Shown: positions 16,610 to 26,026, counted from the first letter of the stretch. The stretch is 27,986 nt of DNA from Hyphomicrobiales bacterium (GCA_027031305.1 JALVRJ010000338.1:1-27986), one strand, 5' to 3'. The notes: generated by a model from the sequence alone, not told the origin. Translations and numbers: made by a program.

Positions 16610-19447
16610 ATGCCCCACCCTCCCAAAAGAAGGATCATGATCACAGTCGATGTGGAGGCACAGCCCCGCCGGGCCGAGCGTGATCCCGTCGATCGCCTCA
16701 TCTGGGGAAAGTTCCCGCAAGGACGGGCCGGCATTGGCGAAATGATGGACATCGCCGACAGGCATGGCGCGAAGCTGACGATGTTCCTGGACTTCTGCGA
16801 GCGCGACATCCATGGTGAAGCGATCAGGGACGTGGGCCGGGAAATCCACCGCCGGGGGCACGATCTGCAATTGCATGCGCATCCCGATTTCATGTCCAAT
16901 GATTTCTGGGCGGAAAAAGGCTTGCCGCGCATTGGCAATCTGAACGAGACGACCCCGGAACAGGCCGCCGTGCTGTTCGATTTTCTGGCTGAGGAATACG
17001 AGCTTGCCACGGGCGAACGCCCGCTCGCCTACCGCGGTGGCGGCTACCGCTTCAACCAGCATTCACTCGATGCCATGGCCGAGCGTGGCATCATGTGTCA
17101 TTCCAGCTACAATGCGGCGCGCGACACGCAGCCGGTCAAGCTGGGCTTGCGTAAACAGTTTCGCTGGCCGAGTGGCGTGCTGGAGGTTCCCGTCAGTTGC
17201 GTTGGGAAATTCCGGAATCTCGATCACCCGTATGAATTGAATTTCAACGGCGCTGCCTTGTCCACGCTGGGAAGGGTCAAGGAATTCCTGGACCGGTTCC
17301 ATCACGAACGGGGCGAGGATGCCGTGGTCGTGATGGTCATGCATTCATGGTCCTTGCTGGCGTATGACAAGGAGAGGGGATGGTTCACCGGGCCCGACAA
17401 GGGAGCGGTGAAAAGATTCGGCAAGTTGCTGAAATACCTTTCGGGGAAATACGAGGTCATAACGGCGCGTGATTTTCTGGCGCTGGTCGAGGCGGGTGAA
17501 ATCGCGCCGCCATCAAGTGAGGAAGAGGAAGCGAATTCCCTTGGCGCGCGTGACGGAGGGCGCGAAAGAGCGTTGATCGCGAAGGAGGAGTTGGAGAAGG
17601 TCATGGTGAATTCCCGGATGGATCTGGAGAAACTGGTGAAAAGGGCCGAGGAGCTCTGGAATGACCCGGAGCAGGACCCCGGGAAGGAAAAATCCGTGGC
17701 GCTTTTCGAGGAAGCGTTCAGAAAAGGGGAGGTGCTCCGTTCGGCCTACAGGCTGGGAAGCGCCTACTACTACGGATATGGCGTGGACCAGGACTACGAG
17801 ATGGCCTACAAGTATTTCTCCATGCCTGAGTTGGATAACGTGAGGTATGCAAGGTATTTTAGGGGGCTAATTCTGTCAAACAAGAATTTCAGTGGATATG
17901 ACCTGTCACGGGCAGTAGAAAATCTTGAAGCTGCCGCCGGCATGGGGGTCGATCTGGCGCGGGAGGCGCTGGACAGGCTCAAGGAGGAATTGCGCTGTCC
18001 CATATGCCAGTCGCCGAGAAGCGCATTCAAGGACGAAAGAAAACGCAAATGTCCGAAATGCACTTCGCTGGAAAGGCAAAGGATATTCATGAAGGCATAT
18101 ATCGATGCCATCTCCTTGAGTTATGACCTCGAGGGGAAGAAGGGGCTTCTCGTCAGCCCCTCCCAAGCCGAAAGGCGGATGATGGAAAAACTGAACGTCG
18201 GCGTGGTGGACACGTTGGATATCCGTCCCGAGGTGGGCGTGGATATCGTGGCGGATGTGTGCGATCTTCCCGGCGATATGGAGGAAAAATACGATTTCGT
18301 ATTCGCCAGTTACGTATTCACTTGCGTTCATGACTTGGACTGCGCCCTGAAAAATGTCGCGAAGGTGCTCAAGCCGGGCGGCATCCTCATCTCCGTCGAT
18401 CCCATGGTGGCTGGGGCGGAAACCGAGGAATATACCGACCTGGAAAAAATCACTTCTTGGTATGGGAAGGACAACTATGAAAAATACAAGGTGGGCTCAT
18501 TTAGGCGCTTGGGAGAAAAAGGGTTCGTAAATGTGCTGACGAAGTATTTCGATGTGCAGAAATATCGTGAGCGCGACCCCGTGACGGGAACGGAAATGTT
18601 TGTCTTTGTGAGCTCGAAGACGCGGAAAGGCGGCAGGAAAACCCCGTTCGGGCGCGAAGCGAAATACGTGAAGAACATATTGCGCATCGCGTCTGAAAAT
18701 GAAAGAAACCTGGATTGCGAGTTCAGCCGGAGCTACTATGAATACCTTAAGGATCATCCGGGAACCACCTATTCGCAGTTCGCCGTGCGCCAAGACGCGG
18801 AATCCGTGGCTGCCAACAACAAGCACGCCACCCTGGGCGCCAACATTTCCGAAACCTCGAAAAGGACGGGGCTGCAAACCTACAGCCTCTACCGGAACCT
18901 CCTGAACGTGCGCCCCGATGAAAGGGTGGTGGAATACGGCTGCGGAAGCCTCCGGGTGGGCGTCGGCTTCATCAGGTATCTCGACAAGGGAGGGTATTTC
19001 GGTCTGGACGTGGTGAGGGAATTTTTCGACATCGGCGTGCACATGGTCGGTGAGGACATCATCCGGGAAAAGGACGTACGTTTCCACGTCATCGACGAGG
19101 AGGGCATCAAGCTTGCCTCGGAGTTCGCGCCGGACGCGGTCTTCGCCAGCGCCGTGATATTCCACATCCACCCAGATGAGATACTGGACGCGTTCGACAA
19201 CCTCACGCGCATTGCCGCGAAAGATGGCGCGCGGCTGATTTTCGACGCCAAGGTGACTAGGAACGATGAACCTTACCGTTATGAAGCCAGCGACGGGAAG
19301 AGCGGCTGGGCGTGGCCTCTGGACTTTTATCGGGAAGGATTGAGACCGCTGGATCTGGTGGGCGTGCACAAGCGCGTCCCTTACGATTGGGATCCAGCCG
19401 TCGATTTCGCCCATCTGGAGTTCAGAAACACCATGAAGAAGAAATAA
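16610..19447 (+). CDS. Fusion protein: polysaccharide deacetylase-like, Sel1-like repeats, two SAM methyltransferase domains
   Basis: A 945-residue protein in one uninterrupted frame, starting at ATG 16610 two bases after the ABC ATPase stop. Residues about 8-290 resemble a polysaccharide-deacetylase (NodB-like) domain: MITVDVEAQP (10-19), MFLDFCE (58-64), GHDLQLHAHPDF (83-94), YRGGGYRFN (141-149) and VMHSWSLL (243-250). Residues 340-460 look like Sel1/TPR-type helical repeats, with RLGSAYYYGYGVDQDYEMAYKYF at 381-403. A zinc ribbon follows (CPIC 463-466, CPKC 481-484), leading into a class I methyltransferase (about 500-670) with YDFVFASYVF and VLKPGGILISVDP. A second methyltransferase occupies about 700-945, with VVEYGCGSLRVGVGFIRYL (773-791) and YFGLDV. 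Catalytic activity of each part is inferred. The order suggests coupled deacetylation and methylation of the glycan. No signal peptide is visible, so it should act in the cytoplasm. Confidence 0.85.
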   Translation: MPHPPKRRIMITVDVEAQPRRAERDPVDRLIWGKFPQGRAGIGEMMDIADRHGAKLTMFLDFCERDIHGEAIRDVGREIHRRGHDLQLHAHPDFMSNDFWAEKGLPRIGNLNETTPEQAAVLFDFLAEEYELATGERPLAYRGGGYRFNQHSLDAMAERGIMCHSSYNAARDTQPVKLGLRKQFRWPSGVLEVPVSCVGKFRNLDHPYELNFNGAALSTLGRVKEFLDRFHHERGEDAVVVMVMHSWSLLAYDKERGWFTGPDKGAVKRFGKLLKYLSGKYEVITARDFLALVEAGEIAPPSSEEEEANSLGARDGGRERALIAKEELEKVMVNSRMDLEKLVKRAEELWNDPEQDPGKEKSVALFEEAFRKGEVLRSAYRLGSAYYYGYGVDQDYEMAYKYFSMPELDNVRYARYFRGLILSNKNFSGYDLSRAVENLEAAAGMGVDLAREALDRLKEELRCPICQSPRSAFKDERKRKCPKCTSLERQRIFMKAYIDAISLSYDLEGKKGLLVSPSQAERRMMEKLNVGVVDTLDIRPEVGVDIVADVCDLPGDMEEKYDFVFASYVFTCVHDLDCALKNVAKVLKPGGILISVDPMVAGAETEEYTDLEKITSWYGKDNYEKYKVGSFRRLGEKGFVNVLTKYFDVQKYRERDPVTGTEMFVFVSSKTRKGGRKTPFGREAKYVKNILRIASENERNLDCEFSRSYYEYLKDHPGTTYSQFAVRQDAESVAANNKHATLGANISETSKRTGLQTYSLYRNLLNVRPDERVVEYGCGSLRVGVGFIRYLDKGGYFGLDVVREFFDIGVHMVGEDIIREKDVRFHVIDEEGIKLASEFAPDAVFASAVIFHIHPDEILDAFDNLTRIAAKDGARLIFDAKVTRNDEPYRYEASDGKSGWAWPLDFYREGLRPLDLVGVHKRVPYDWDPAVDFAHLEFRNTMKKK

Positions 19448-19450
19448 GGC

Positions 19451-21439
19451 ATGCGGGGCGTCTCCGTGGACACTGTGGACGATATCAGGCGGTTCCGAGA
19501 GGCGGTCGCCAAGCGGGAACTGCTCATATACGATGAGCTGGATACATCCCCAAAGCACATCGCCCTGAATTTCGCCAATGAACTCGATGACATGCTGGCC
19601 AAAGGCTGGATGCGGCATGGCCAACACGTTCCTTCCCTGAAGCCACCTCTTCCATGGAATGATGAAGGATATGGAAGGTCCTTCCGATTTCACATGCACG
19701 CATGGGAGCCAACGACCTTTCTGCTGATGGGCAGCTGCCTCGTTGATGATAAAGAAAAAAGGCGGAAATACTTCAAGGCTTCATTCGACATAGCGAAAAG
19801 CTGGATCGAGCTGTTCCAGCTTCCCGTTCTTGACAAGGGGCCGGACTACGCCATTTCAGAAGAGAATACGAAGGAGCAGGGGTTCGCTTGGTATGATATG
19901 GCCGTCGGCCAGAGAATATACCGGCTCGCCTTCATTCTCGATGTGATAAGCAGGGATGAAGAATATTCCGATGAAATCGTCGAATTGTTTTACAGGAGCT
20001 TGATATTCCATCACGATGTGCTTTCCATAGATGATTTTTTCAAGGTTGAAACGAATCATGGCCTGTATCAGGCGCTGGGGCAATTGGCCGCGGCGAATCG
20101 GTTCATGGATGTTTCGGAGAAATTCGGAAAGTATTACGGGTTGGCGAACGAGCGCCTGAATTCCCTTCTGAACCGCCATTTTTCAGAGAGTGATGTCCAT
20201 CTGGAACATTCTCCGGGATATCATTACATGATCATGGGAACCCTTGTGGGTGCGACGCAGAACGGGTTGATAAGGGATAAGCATGTACTTGATCGCATCA
20301 GGCGGCTGGAAGAAGCCTTTTCCTGGATGATTCAGCCGGACCATGGCCTACTCACCTTCGGGGATTCGGATCCCCGCTCCATGTATAGGGGAGAAAGACT
20401 CGCCAGTAGATTCTCCCATCCCGCACTGCGCTACATCATCTCCGGGGGGACGATGGGCGAAAGGCCCGAATCGGGCGTGAAGTTCTATCCCGATGCCGGC
20501 TATGCCTTCGCGCGGGTATATGCGCCGGATGTGGAACCGGAATTTCGCAACGCCTCCTACCTGGCCCAGCACGCCGGCTTTCATTCCCGCACCCACAAGC
20601 ACGCGGATCATTTCACCTTCGTCTGGCATGACCGCCAGCGCGATATCCTCGTCGATCCGGGGCGTTATGCTTATGCAGGTCGCACAAACCCGCGCTCGAA
20701 GCTGGCCAAGGAGGGCTTCTGGTATTCAGATCCGAAGCGCATCTATGTGGAAAGCACCCGCGCTCACAACTGCGTGGAGATTGACAATACGAGCTACCCG
20801 CGCGGGCGCCACATGGCGAAACCCTTCGGCTCTGCCCTCAAGTATGCCGGCGAGCAGGATGGAATCGTTGTTACCGAATGCGAAACAAAGCATTTCGGCC
20901 ATGTCCGTCACTGGCGGGGGCTCGTCATGGTGCCGGGACATTTCCTGCTGGTGCTGGACTGGCTGTATGACCGCCGCCAGCAAATCGGCCGGCATGATTA
21001 TCGCCAATGGTTCAAGTTCCATCCCGACTGGCAGGTGGAGAAAGATGGCGACGTGATAAGAGCCTTCGCACCGGAGGATGAAAACCGCCCTGCCCTCTCC
21101 CTGTCGGCGGGCTCCCTGTTGCCCGGCCCCCACCTTTCGGAAATCTTCCGTGGGCAGAAGAAGCCACAATTACAGGGCTGGTATTCCGACAAGGCTTACA
21201 GCCTCGTTCCCGCCGCCAGCCTCAATTTCGCCCTCGAGAACACCGCACTGGCGCAATTCGCCACCCTGTTCACTTTCGGCGACGTGCTCGAGATCGATCA
21301 TGCCGCCTGCCGCGTCAACACCACCATGCGCGCCGGGCGCTTCGTCTGGACGGATGAACGCGGCCGCCACGAACTGAGATTCGACAGGGATCACGACCAG
21401 CACATGACGGTTACCATGGAAAGTGTCGGCAAATCTTGA
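19451..21439 (+). CDS. Heparinase II/III family protein (polysaccharide lyase-like), copy 2
   Basis: A 662-residue protein starting three bases after the previous stop, at ATG 19451. It is a paralogue of the protein at 8948-10891. The helical N-terminal half contains WEPTTFLLMGS (85-95), TNHGLYQALG (201-210) and LEHSPGYHYM (251-260). The C-terminal beta-sandwich begins around HSRTHKHADHFTFVW (378-392), with DILVDPGRYAYAGR after it. The histidines expected at the active site of this family are kept in both copies. Its first 80 residues and the spacing between motifs differ from copy 1, so the two are old or fast-diverging duplicates. No signal peptide is visible. It is the last gene of the cluster and probably shares its transcript. 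Confidence 0.88.
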   Translation: MRGVSVDTVDDIRRFREAVAKRELLIYDELDTSPKHIALNFANELDDMLAKGWMRHGQHVPSLKPPLPWNDEGYGRSFRFHMHAWEPTTFLLMGSCLVDDKEKRRKYFKASFDIAKSWIELFQLPVLDKGPDYAISEENTKEQGFAWYDMAVGQRIYRLAFILDVISRDEEYSDEIVELFYRSLIFHHDVLSIDDFFKVETNHGLYQALGQLAAANRFMDVSEKFGKYYGLANERLNSLLNRHFSESDVHLEHSPGYHYMIMGTLVGATQNGLIRDKHVLDRIRRLEEAFSWMIQPDHGLLTFGDSDPRSMYRGERLASRFSHPALRYIISGGTMGERPESGVKFYPDAGYAFARVYAPDVEPEFRNASYLAQHAGFHSRTHKHADHFTFVWHDRQRDILVDPGRYAYAGRTNPRSKLAKEGFWYSDPKRIYVESTRAHNCVEIDNTSYPRGRHMAKPFGSALKYAGEQDGIVVTECETKHFGHVRHWRGLVMVPGHFLLVLDWLYDRRQQIGRHDYRQWFKFHPDWQVEKDGDVIRAFAPEDENRPALSLSAGSLLPGPHLSEIFRGQKKPQLQGWYSDKAYSLVPAASLNFALENTALAQFATLFTFGDVLEIDHAACRVNTTMRAGRFVWTDERGRHELRFDRDHDQHMTVTMESVGKS

Positions 21440-21924
21440 CCCGCCAGGGCTGCAAGGCCGTAGCATTACCTTGAATGTGTCTGGCACCTTGCCAACGATC
21501 GGCCTTGCAATCATCTTTTGCGAACAACGCACAACCCATTGACTTTATTAATTGAGTAAAGACAACGGACATCACAAGAAGGAAAATATTTCGTCCGTTC
21601 TCCCTGCAAGTTGCCCGGAGAGGATTTTCTGCAATCCGCTCTTCCGGGATCGTGGGTTCGGGAAAAGACCATGGAGCCGAGAGAGTTTTTCGATGACGGT
21701 CGACAGAATCTGTTCCGCACCCGCCGGTTCAGATCATCGGCATGAAACCGGCCTGAGATCGTGCTGGCGTTGACCATTGACCGGGACTGGCTGTCCGAGC
21801 GAATCGGAACGGGATGCGAGGACGGCTACGGCCACCCGCCCTTGCCAACACGGTTGAGAGCGGGCCTGCCATTCTCAAATACCCGAATAATACCGGCTTG
21901 CACAAAGGCTTACCGGTGCAAACC

Positions 21925-21987
21925 GCCCCGCGCCCCCGCCCAAGCCCTTGTTTTTCATGATTTGGGGGTTGGGCGGGGGCGCGGGGC
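21925..21987 (+). terminator. Strong GC-rich inverted repeat, possible terminator or structured RNA
   Basis: Two 19-base arms at 21925-21943 and 21969-21987 are perfectly complementary. The stem can be extended inward by three more pairs after one mismatch, leaving a loop of about 17 bases with TTGTTTTTCATGATTTG character. On the plus strand the hairpin is followed by a moderately T-rich tail (TTCTGCGTGGTTCTTT). It could be the distal terminator of the polysaccharide transcript, but at almost 490 bases past the last stop this is uncertain. Confidence 0.55.
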
Positions 21988-22224
21988 TTCTGCGTGGTTC
22001 TTTATGCATTCTGGTATAATCTTTCCGACAAGGAAATGTGCCGGCACTCCGTGGAGAACCCCTGTCCCCAATATTATTGCGGCGAGGTGTTCTTCCGCCA
22101 CGATGAGACTGCTGACTGCTCCTCGATGCCGGGTTTGCGACATCAAGGCGGAGTCTTGCTGATGCTCTCATCGTCGCGTCACGAATTGTGTCGCGCTACA
22201 ACCGTAACCAAACGTTTTTTCACC

Positions 22225-22288
22225 GCGACGATCGCCGTGCCGGACACTCTGCGTCTGCCAAATTCAAACTGGCGACCGCCAGCGGCGG
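22225..22288. repeat. 64-base direct repeat, copy 1
   Basis: It matches positions 22321-22384 at 61 of 64 bases, with no gaps. It starts GCGACGATCGCCG and ends GCCAGCGGCGG. It contains an imperfect form of the palindrome that follows the tRNA in copy 2. It is preceded by a T run, like copy 2. Confidence 0.9.
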
Positions 22289-22320
22289 CGGAAAGGGGCT
22301 TGGGATCAAACACTCTTTTT

Positions 22321-22384
22321 GCGACGATCGCCGTGCCGGACACTCTGTGTCTACCAAATTCAAACTGGCGACCGCCAGTGGCGG
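22321..22384. repeat. 64-base direct repeat, copy 2, overlapping the tRNA 3' end
   Basis: It starts GCGACGATCGCCG and ends GCCAGTGGCGG, so its last six bases lie inside the tRNA-Ser gene (CCA, discriminator and two acceptor-stem bases). Three substitutions separate it from copy 1. Confidence 0.9.
22354..22379 (-). terminator. Probable tRNA-Ser terminator
   Basis: Read on the minus strand just after the tRNA, ACTGGCG and CGCCAGT form a 7-bp palindrome with a 2-base centre (22364-22379), followed by TTGAATTTGG. This would suit an intrinsic terminator, although the loop is too tight for a full stem and the U tract is interrupted. Confidence 0.4.
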
Positions 22385-22470
22385 AGAGGAAGGGATTCGA
22401 ACCCTCGAGGCGGTTTAACCCGCCTACTCCCTTAGCAGGGGAGCGCCTTCGACCACTCGGCCACCTCTCC
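22379..22470 (-). tRNA. tRNA-Ser (anticodon GCU)
   Basis: The minus strand shows a complete 92-base class II tRNA including an encoded CCA. Acceptor stem GGAGAGG (22470-22464) pairs with CCTCTCC (22389-22383); the discriminator is G. The D arm contains GTGGCCGAGTGGT, the anticodon stem CTCCC/GGGAG encloses the loop CTGCTAA with anticodon GCT, and a long variable arm (GGCGGG/CCCGCC) is typical of serine tRNAs. The T loop is TTCGAAT. It reads AGC/AGU codons. It stands between the accessory polysaccharide region and core genes. Confidence 0.97.
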
Positions 22471-22666
22471 GCCGGCGTTTATGCCCATTGTGGGATGCAT
22501 TTTCAAGAGTCCCTTCGCCCTTCGGCCAAGAATTAATCTTTCGGCAGAGATGGAGGCCTTTCCGCCTCCGCGCGGTGGTGACGCGATGAAAATTAAGGTT
22601 TTGTTGAGGACGCTTCTCGAATATAGATGGGGAGAAGCGACATTCGCGACAATCAAGGAGATGGGC

Positions 22667-22954
22667 ATGAAACGGACGATAGTGGGATTCGCGGCCTTGC
22701 TGGCGTTGGGATTGCTGTCGACGCAACAGGCCGGAGCGGATGAGCGTTTCGTGCCCAAGGGCTTCGTCTACACGCCGGAGAACACGCAGCTGCCGCCCGT
22801 CAACTCGCCAGCATACAAGGTCATCATGGAGGCCGACCGTCGCGAAGCGGAAATTTACACCACCAAGAAACTGCGCGCCGATCATGATGACTGGCTGATC
22901 TACAACATGCAGCGCGATTTGCATCCCATGCGCAACGGCTGGCGCCGCTACTGA
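22667..22954 (+). CDS. Small secreted protein of unknown function
   Basis: A 95-residue protein. The start was set at ATG 22667 because AAGGAG lies exactly six bases upstream and the protein then opens with a classic signal peptide: MKRT, a hydrophobic core (IVGFAALLALGLL) and a likely cleavage after QAGA at residue 24. The mature part of about 71 residues is polar, with FVPKGFVYTPENTQLPP and a charged helix (EADRREAEIYTTKKLRADHDD), ending WRRY. No cysteines are visible, so it is not a lipoprotein and has no disulfides. I do not recognise the family. It would be periplasmic. It is preceded by a divergent tRNA gene and followed by a hairpin at 22989-23009. Confidence 0.75.
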   Translation: MKRTIVGFAALLALGLLSTQQAGADERFVPKGFVYTPENTQLPPVNSPAYKVIMEADRREAEIYTTKKLRADHDDWLIYNMQRDLHPMRNGWRRY

Positions 22955-22988
22955 CCCCCCCCCTGCCGGATCTCCATCACCTCTTGCC

Positions 22989-23009
22989 GGCACGCTCCAC
23001 CGGCGTGCC
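22989..23009 (+). terminator. Hairpin after small secreted protein gene
   Basis: GGCACGC (22989-22995) and GCGTGCC (23003-23009) form a 7-bp stem with a 7-base loop, about 35 bases after the stop, followed by TTCGCCTTCCTT. The T tract is interrupted, so the call is tentative. Confidence 0.42.
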
Positions 23010-23116
23010 TTCGCCTTCCTTGAGAAGCACCTCTCGCAATCCCAGATATACTTTGGGACGAGATGAAAGATGTGGCCGATTTTCCGGCCCATCCGAACAG
23101 CAAGGGAGGCGGAAAA

Positions 23117-23542
23117 ATGAGTGGCTTCGAACCATTCGACAAGGCCCTGCACAAGGCGCATGTGTGGCTGAACGACATCGCTGCGGAAATGGGCGAAGGC
23201 ACCACCCGCCAACAGGCCTACGCGGCCATGCGCGCCATGCTGCACGCCCTGCGGGACCGTCTGACCGTCGACGAGGCGGCGCAGCTGGCGGCGCAGTTGC
23301 CCGTGCTGGTACGCGGCATCTATTTCGAGGGCTGGGATCCGACGAAAACGCCCCTGAAGGTCCGCCACCGCGATGAATTCATCCGCCTTGTGCGCGACTA
23401 TCTCGGCAAGACGGACAACGTCGACCCGGCGTTGGCGGCGAAGGCGGTGTTCGCCACCTTGCGCAAACATGTCACCCAAGGCGAGATCGAAGACGTCCTG
23501 AGTGAGTTGCCAGGCGAGATCCGCGAGCTTCTCGCCGTCTGA
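23117..23542 (+). CDS. DUF2267 domain protein
   Basis: A 141-residue protein beginning at ATG 23117, with GGGAGG eight bases upstream; the frame is open 54 bases further but lacks a better start. It matches the DUF2267 pattern along its whole length: a first helical half with FDKALHKAHVWLNDIAAEMG and RQQAYAAMRAMLHALRDRLTVDEAAQLAAQLPVLVRGIYFEGWDP, then a related second half with EFIRLVRDYLG, AVFATLRKHVTQGEIEDVLSELP. The two halves look like a repeated helical unit. The family's role is not established; members often occur near stress or envelope genes. It is convergent with eno and separated from it by a strong terminator. Confidence 0.85.
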   Translation: MSGFEPFDKALHKAHVWLNDIAAEMGEGTTRQQAYAAMRAMLHALRDRLTVDEAAQLAAQLPVLVRGIYFEGWDPTKTPLKVRHRDEFIRLVRDYLGKTDNVDPALAAKAVFATLRKHVTQGEIEDVLSELPGEIRELLAV

Positions 23543-23568
23543 AGCGCCCGAACGCCACCATCAGGTGG

Positions 23569-23605
23569 AAAAACGGGGCGTGCCCTTGGCCAGGGGCGCG
23601 CCCCG
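23569..23605 (-). terminator. Intrinsic terminator of eno
   Basis: On the minus strand, 32 bases after the eno stop, CGGGGCG.GCCC arms (23605-23574) form a stem of about 12 bp around a short loop, directly followed by TTTTT (23573-23569). This is a canonical rho-independent terminator for the leftward transcript. Confidence 0.82.
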
Positions 23606-23636
23606 CCGCTCCTGCACCACGATCACCACGGCGGGC

Positions 23637-24974
<1,338 letters not shown>

Positions 24975-25028
24975 TCATCCACGCCTGCTCTATAGCCAGC
25001 GCCACCGCCCCTGACAATGCGTCAAGGC

Positions 25029-25883
25029 TCATACCGCCCCCTTGGCGATTGCATCGAAACGCATCAGCAGCCCAACCAGCCGCTCCATGTCATCCAGCGG
25101 CACCATGTTCGGCCCGTCGGACGGCGCATTGTCCGGGTCGTCGTGGGTCTCCATGAACACCGCCGCCACGCCCACGGCCACCGCCGCGCGCGCCAGCGGC
25201 TCCACGAAGCGCCTGTCTCCACCGGAAGCGCCCCCCAGCCCCCCCGGCTGCTGCACGGAATGGGTGGCGTCGAACACCACCGGCGCGCCGAAGGTCTTCA
25301 TCAATGCCACGCCCTTGAAGTCGTTCACCAGCGTGTTGTAGCCGAAGCTGTTGCCACGCTCGGTCACCAGCACATTGGGGTTGCCCGAACCCGTCACCTT
25401 GGCGATGGCCGGTTTCATGTCCCACGGCGCCAGGAACTGCCCCTTCTTGATGTTCACCACCCTGCCCGTTCTTGCCGCCGCCACGATGAGGTCCGTCTGC
25501 CGGCACAGAAAGGCGGGGATTTGCAGAACGTCCACCACCTCGGCCACCGCTGCGCATTGCTCCGGCCAATGCACGTCCGTCAGCACCGGCAGACGGTAAC
25601 GCTCCCGGATCTCGGCGAATATCTCCAGGGCCGGCTCGAGGCCGATGCCGCGCGCGCTGTTCAGCGAGGTGCGGTTGGCCTTGTCGAAGGATGCCTTGAA
25701 AACGAGGCCGATTCCCAACTTCTCGGAAAGCGCCGCCAGCCGCTCGGCCATCATCAGGCCATGCTCGCGCGATTCCAGCTGGCACGGCCCGGCGATCAGC
25801 ACCAGCGGCAGGTCGTTGCCCAGGCGCACACGCCCCACCTGCACGATGGCGTTGGCGGCGGGCTCTTGCGGGGAATCGTTCAT
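25029..25883 (-). CDS. kdsA: 3-deoxy-D-manno-octulosonate 8-phosphate synthase
   Basis: Condenses arabinose 5-phosphate with phosphoenolpyruvate to Kdo-8-phosphate, the precursor of the Kdo in lipopolysaccharide core and of Kdo linkers in some capsules. The start at ATG 25883 (GGAG nine bases upstream) gives 284 residues, the length of the E. coli enzyme; an upstream ATG at 25898 is possible. Motifs are LIAGPCQLES (residues 29-38), FKASFDKANRTS, TDVHWPEQ, QIPAFLCRQTDL, NIKKGQFLAPWDM, ERGNSFGYNTLV and FDATHSVQQPGG, with MVPLDDME near the C-terminus. The Cys of AGPCQ and the surrounding pattern fit the KdsA rather than the DAHP synthase branch. PEP for this reaction is made by the adjacent enolase. 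Confidence 0.96.
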   Translation of the reverse strand: MNDSPQEPAANAIVQVGRVRLGNDLPLVLIAGPCQLESREHGLMMAERLAALSEKLGIGLVFKASFDKANRTSLNSARGIGLEPALEIFAEIRERYRLPVLTDVHWPEQCAAVAEVVDVLQIPAFLCRQTDLIVAAARTGRVVNIKKGQFLAPWDMKPAIAKVTGSGNPNVLVTERGNSFGYNTLVNDFKGVALMKTFGAPVVFDATHSVQQPGGLGGASGGDRRFVEPLARAAVAVGVAAVFMETHDDPDNAPSDGPNMVPLDDMERLVGLLMRFDAIAKGAV

Positions 25884-26026
25884 GTGAATTTTCTCCATCT
25901 CGCGCGGCACCAACCCCACCGGTGGCGCTACCGGTGCCAATGACACGAGGCGCCCGGCCATGCATGGTCAAGCGAAACGCCCGGAACGGAAAGCCGTGCC
26001 GGGCGTTTGCAAGTCGTGCGCAGATT

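Larger units (their letters stand above)
21440..22378. other. Long non-coding region between cluster and tRNA-Ser
   Basis: Nearly 940 bases without a supported protein gene. It contains a strong GC-rich inverted repeat (21925-21987) and two copies of a 64-base direct repeat (22225-22288 and 22321-22384), listed separately. The frames that stay open here give compositionally odd products and none has a good ribosome site. Confidence 0.6.

Noticed and set aside
22015-22020. Perfect TATAAT after the large hairpin
   Set aside because: The hexamer 17 bases upstream (GCGTGG) does not resemble a -35 box, and no gene follows on this strand for several hundred bases.
22225-22384. CRISPR array
   Set aside because: There are only two repeats of 64 bases with one spacer-like gap, no cas genes, and one repeat overlaps a tRNA.
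21994-22536. Plus-strand frame of 180 codons in the non-coding gap
   Set aside because: It reads through the direct repeats and the antisense of tRNA-Ser, giving the known artefact peptide with ERKGFEPSRRFNPPTPLAGERLRPLGH; no ribosome site supports it.
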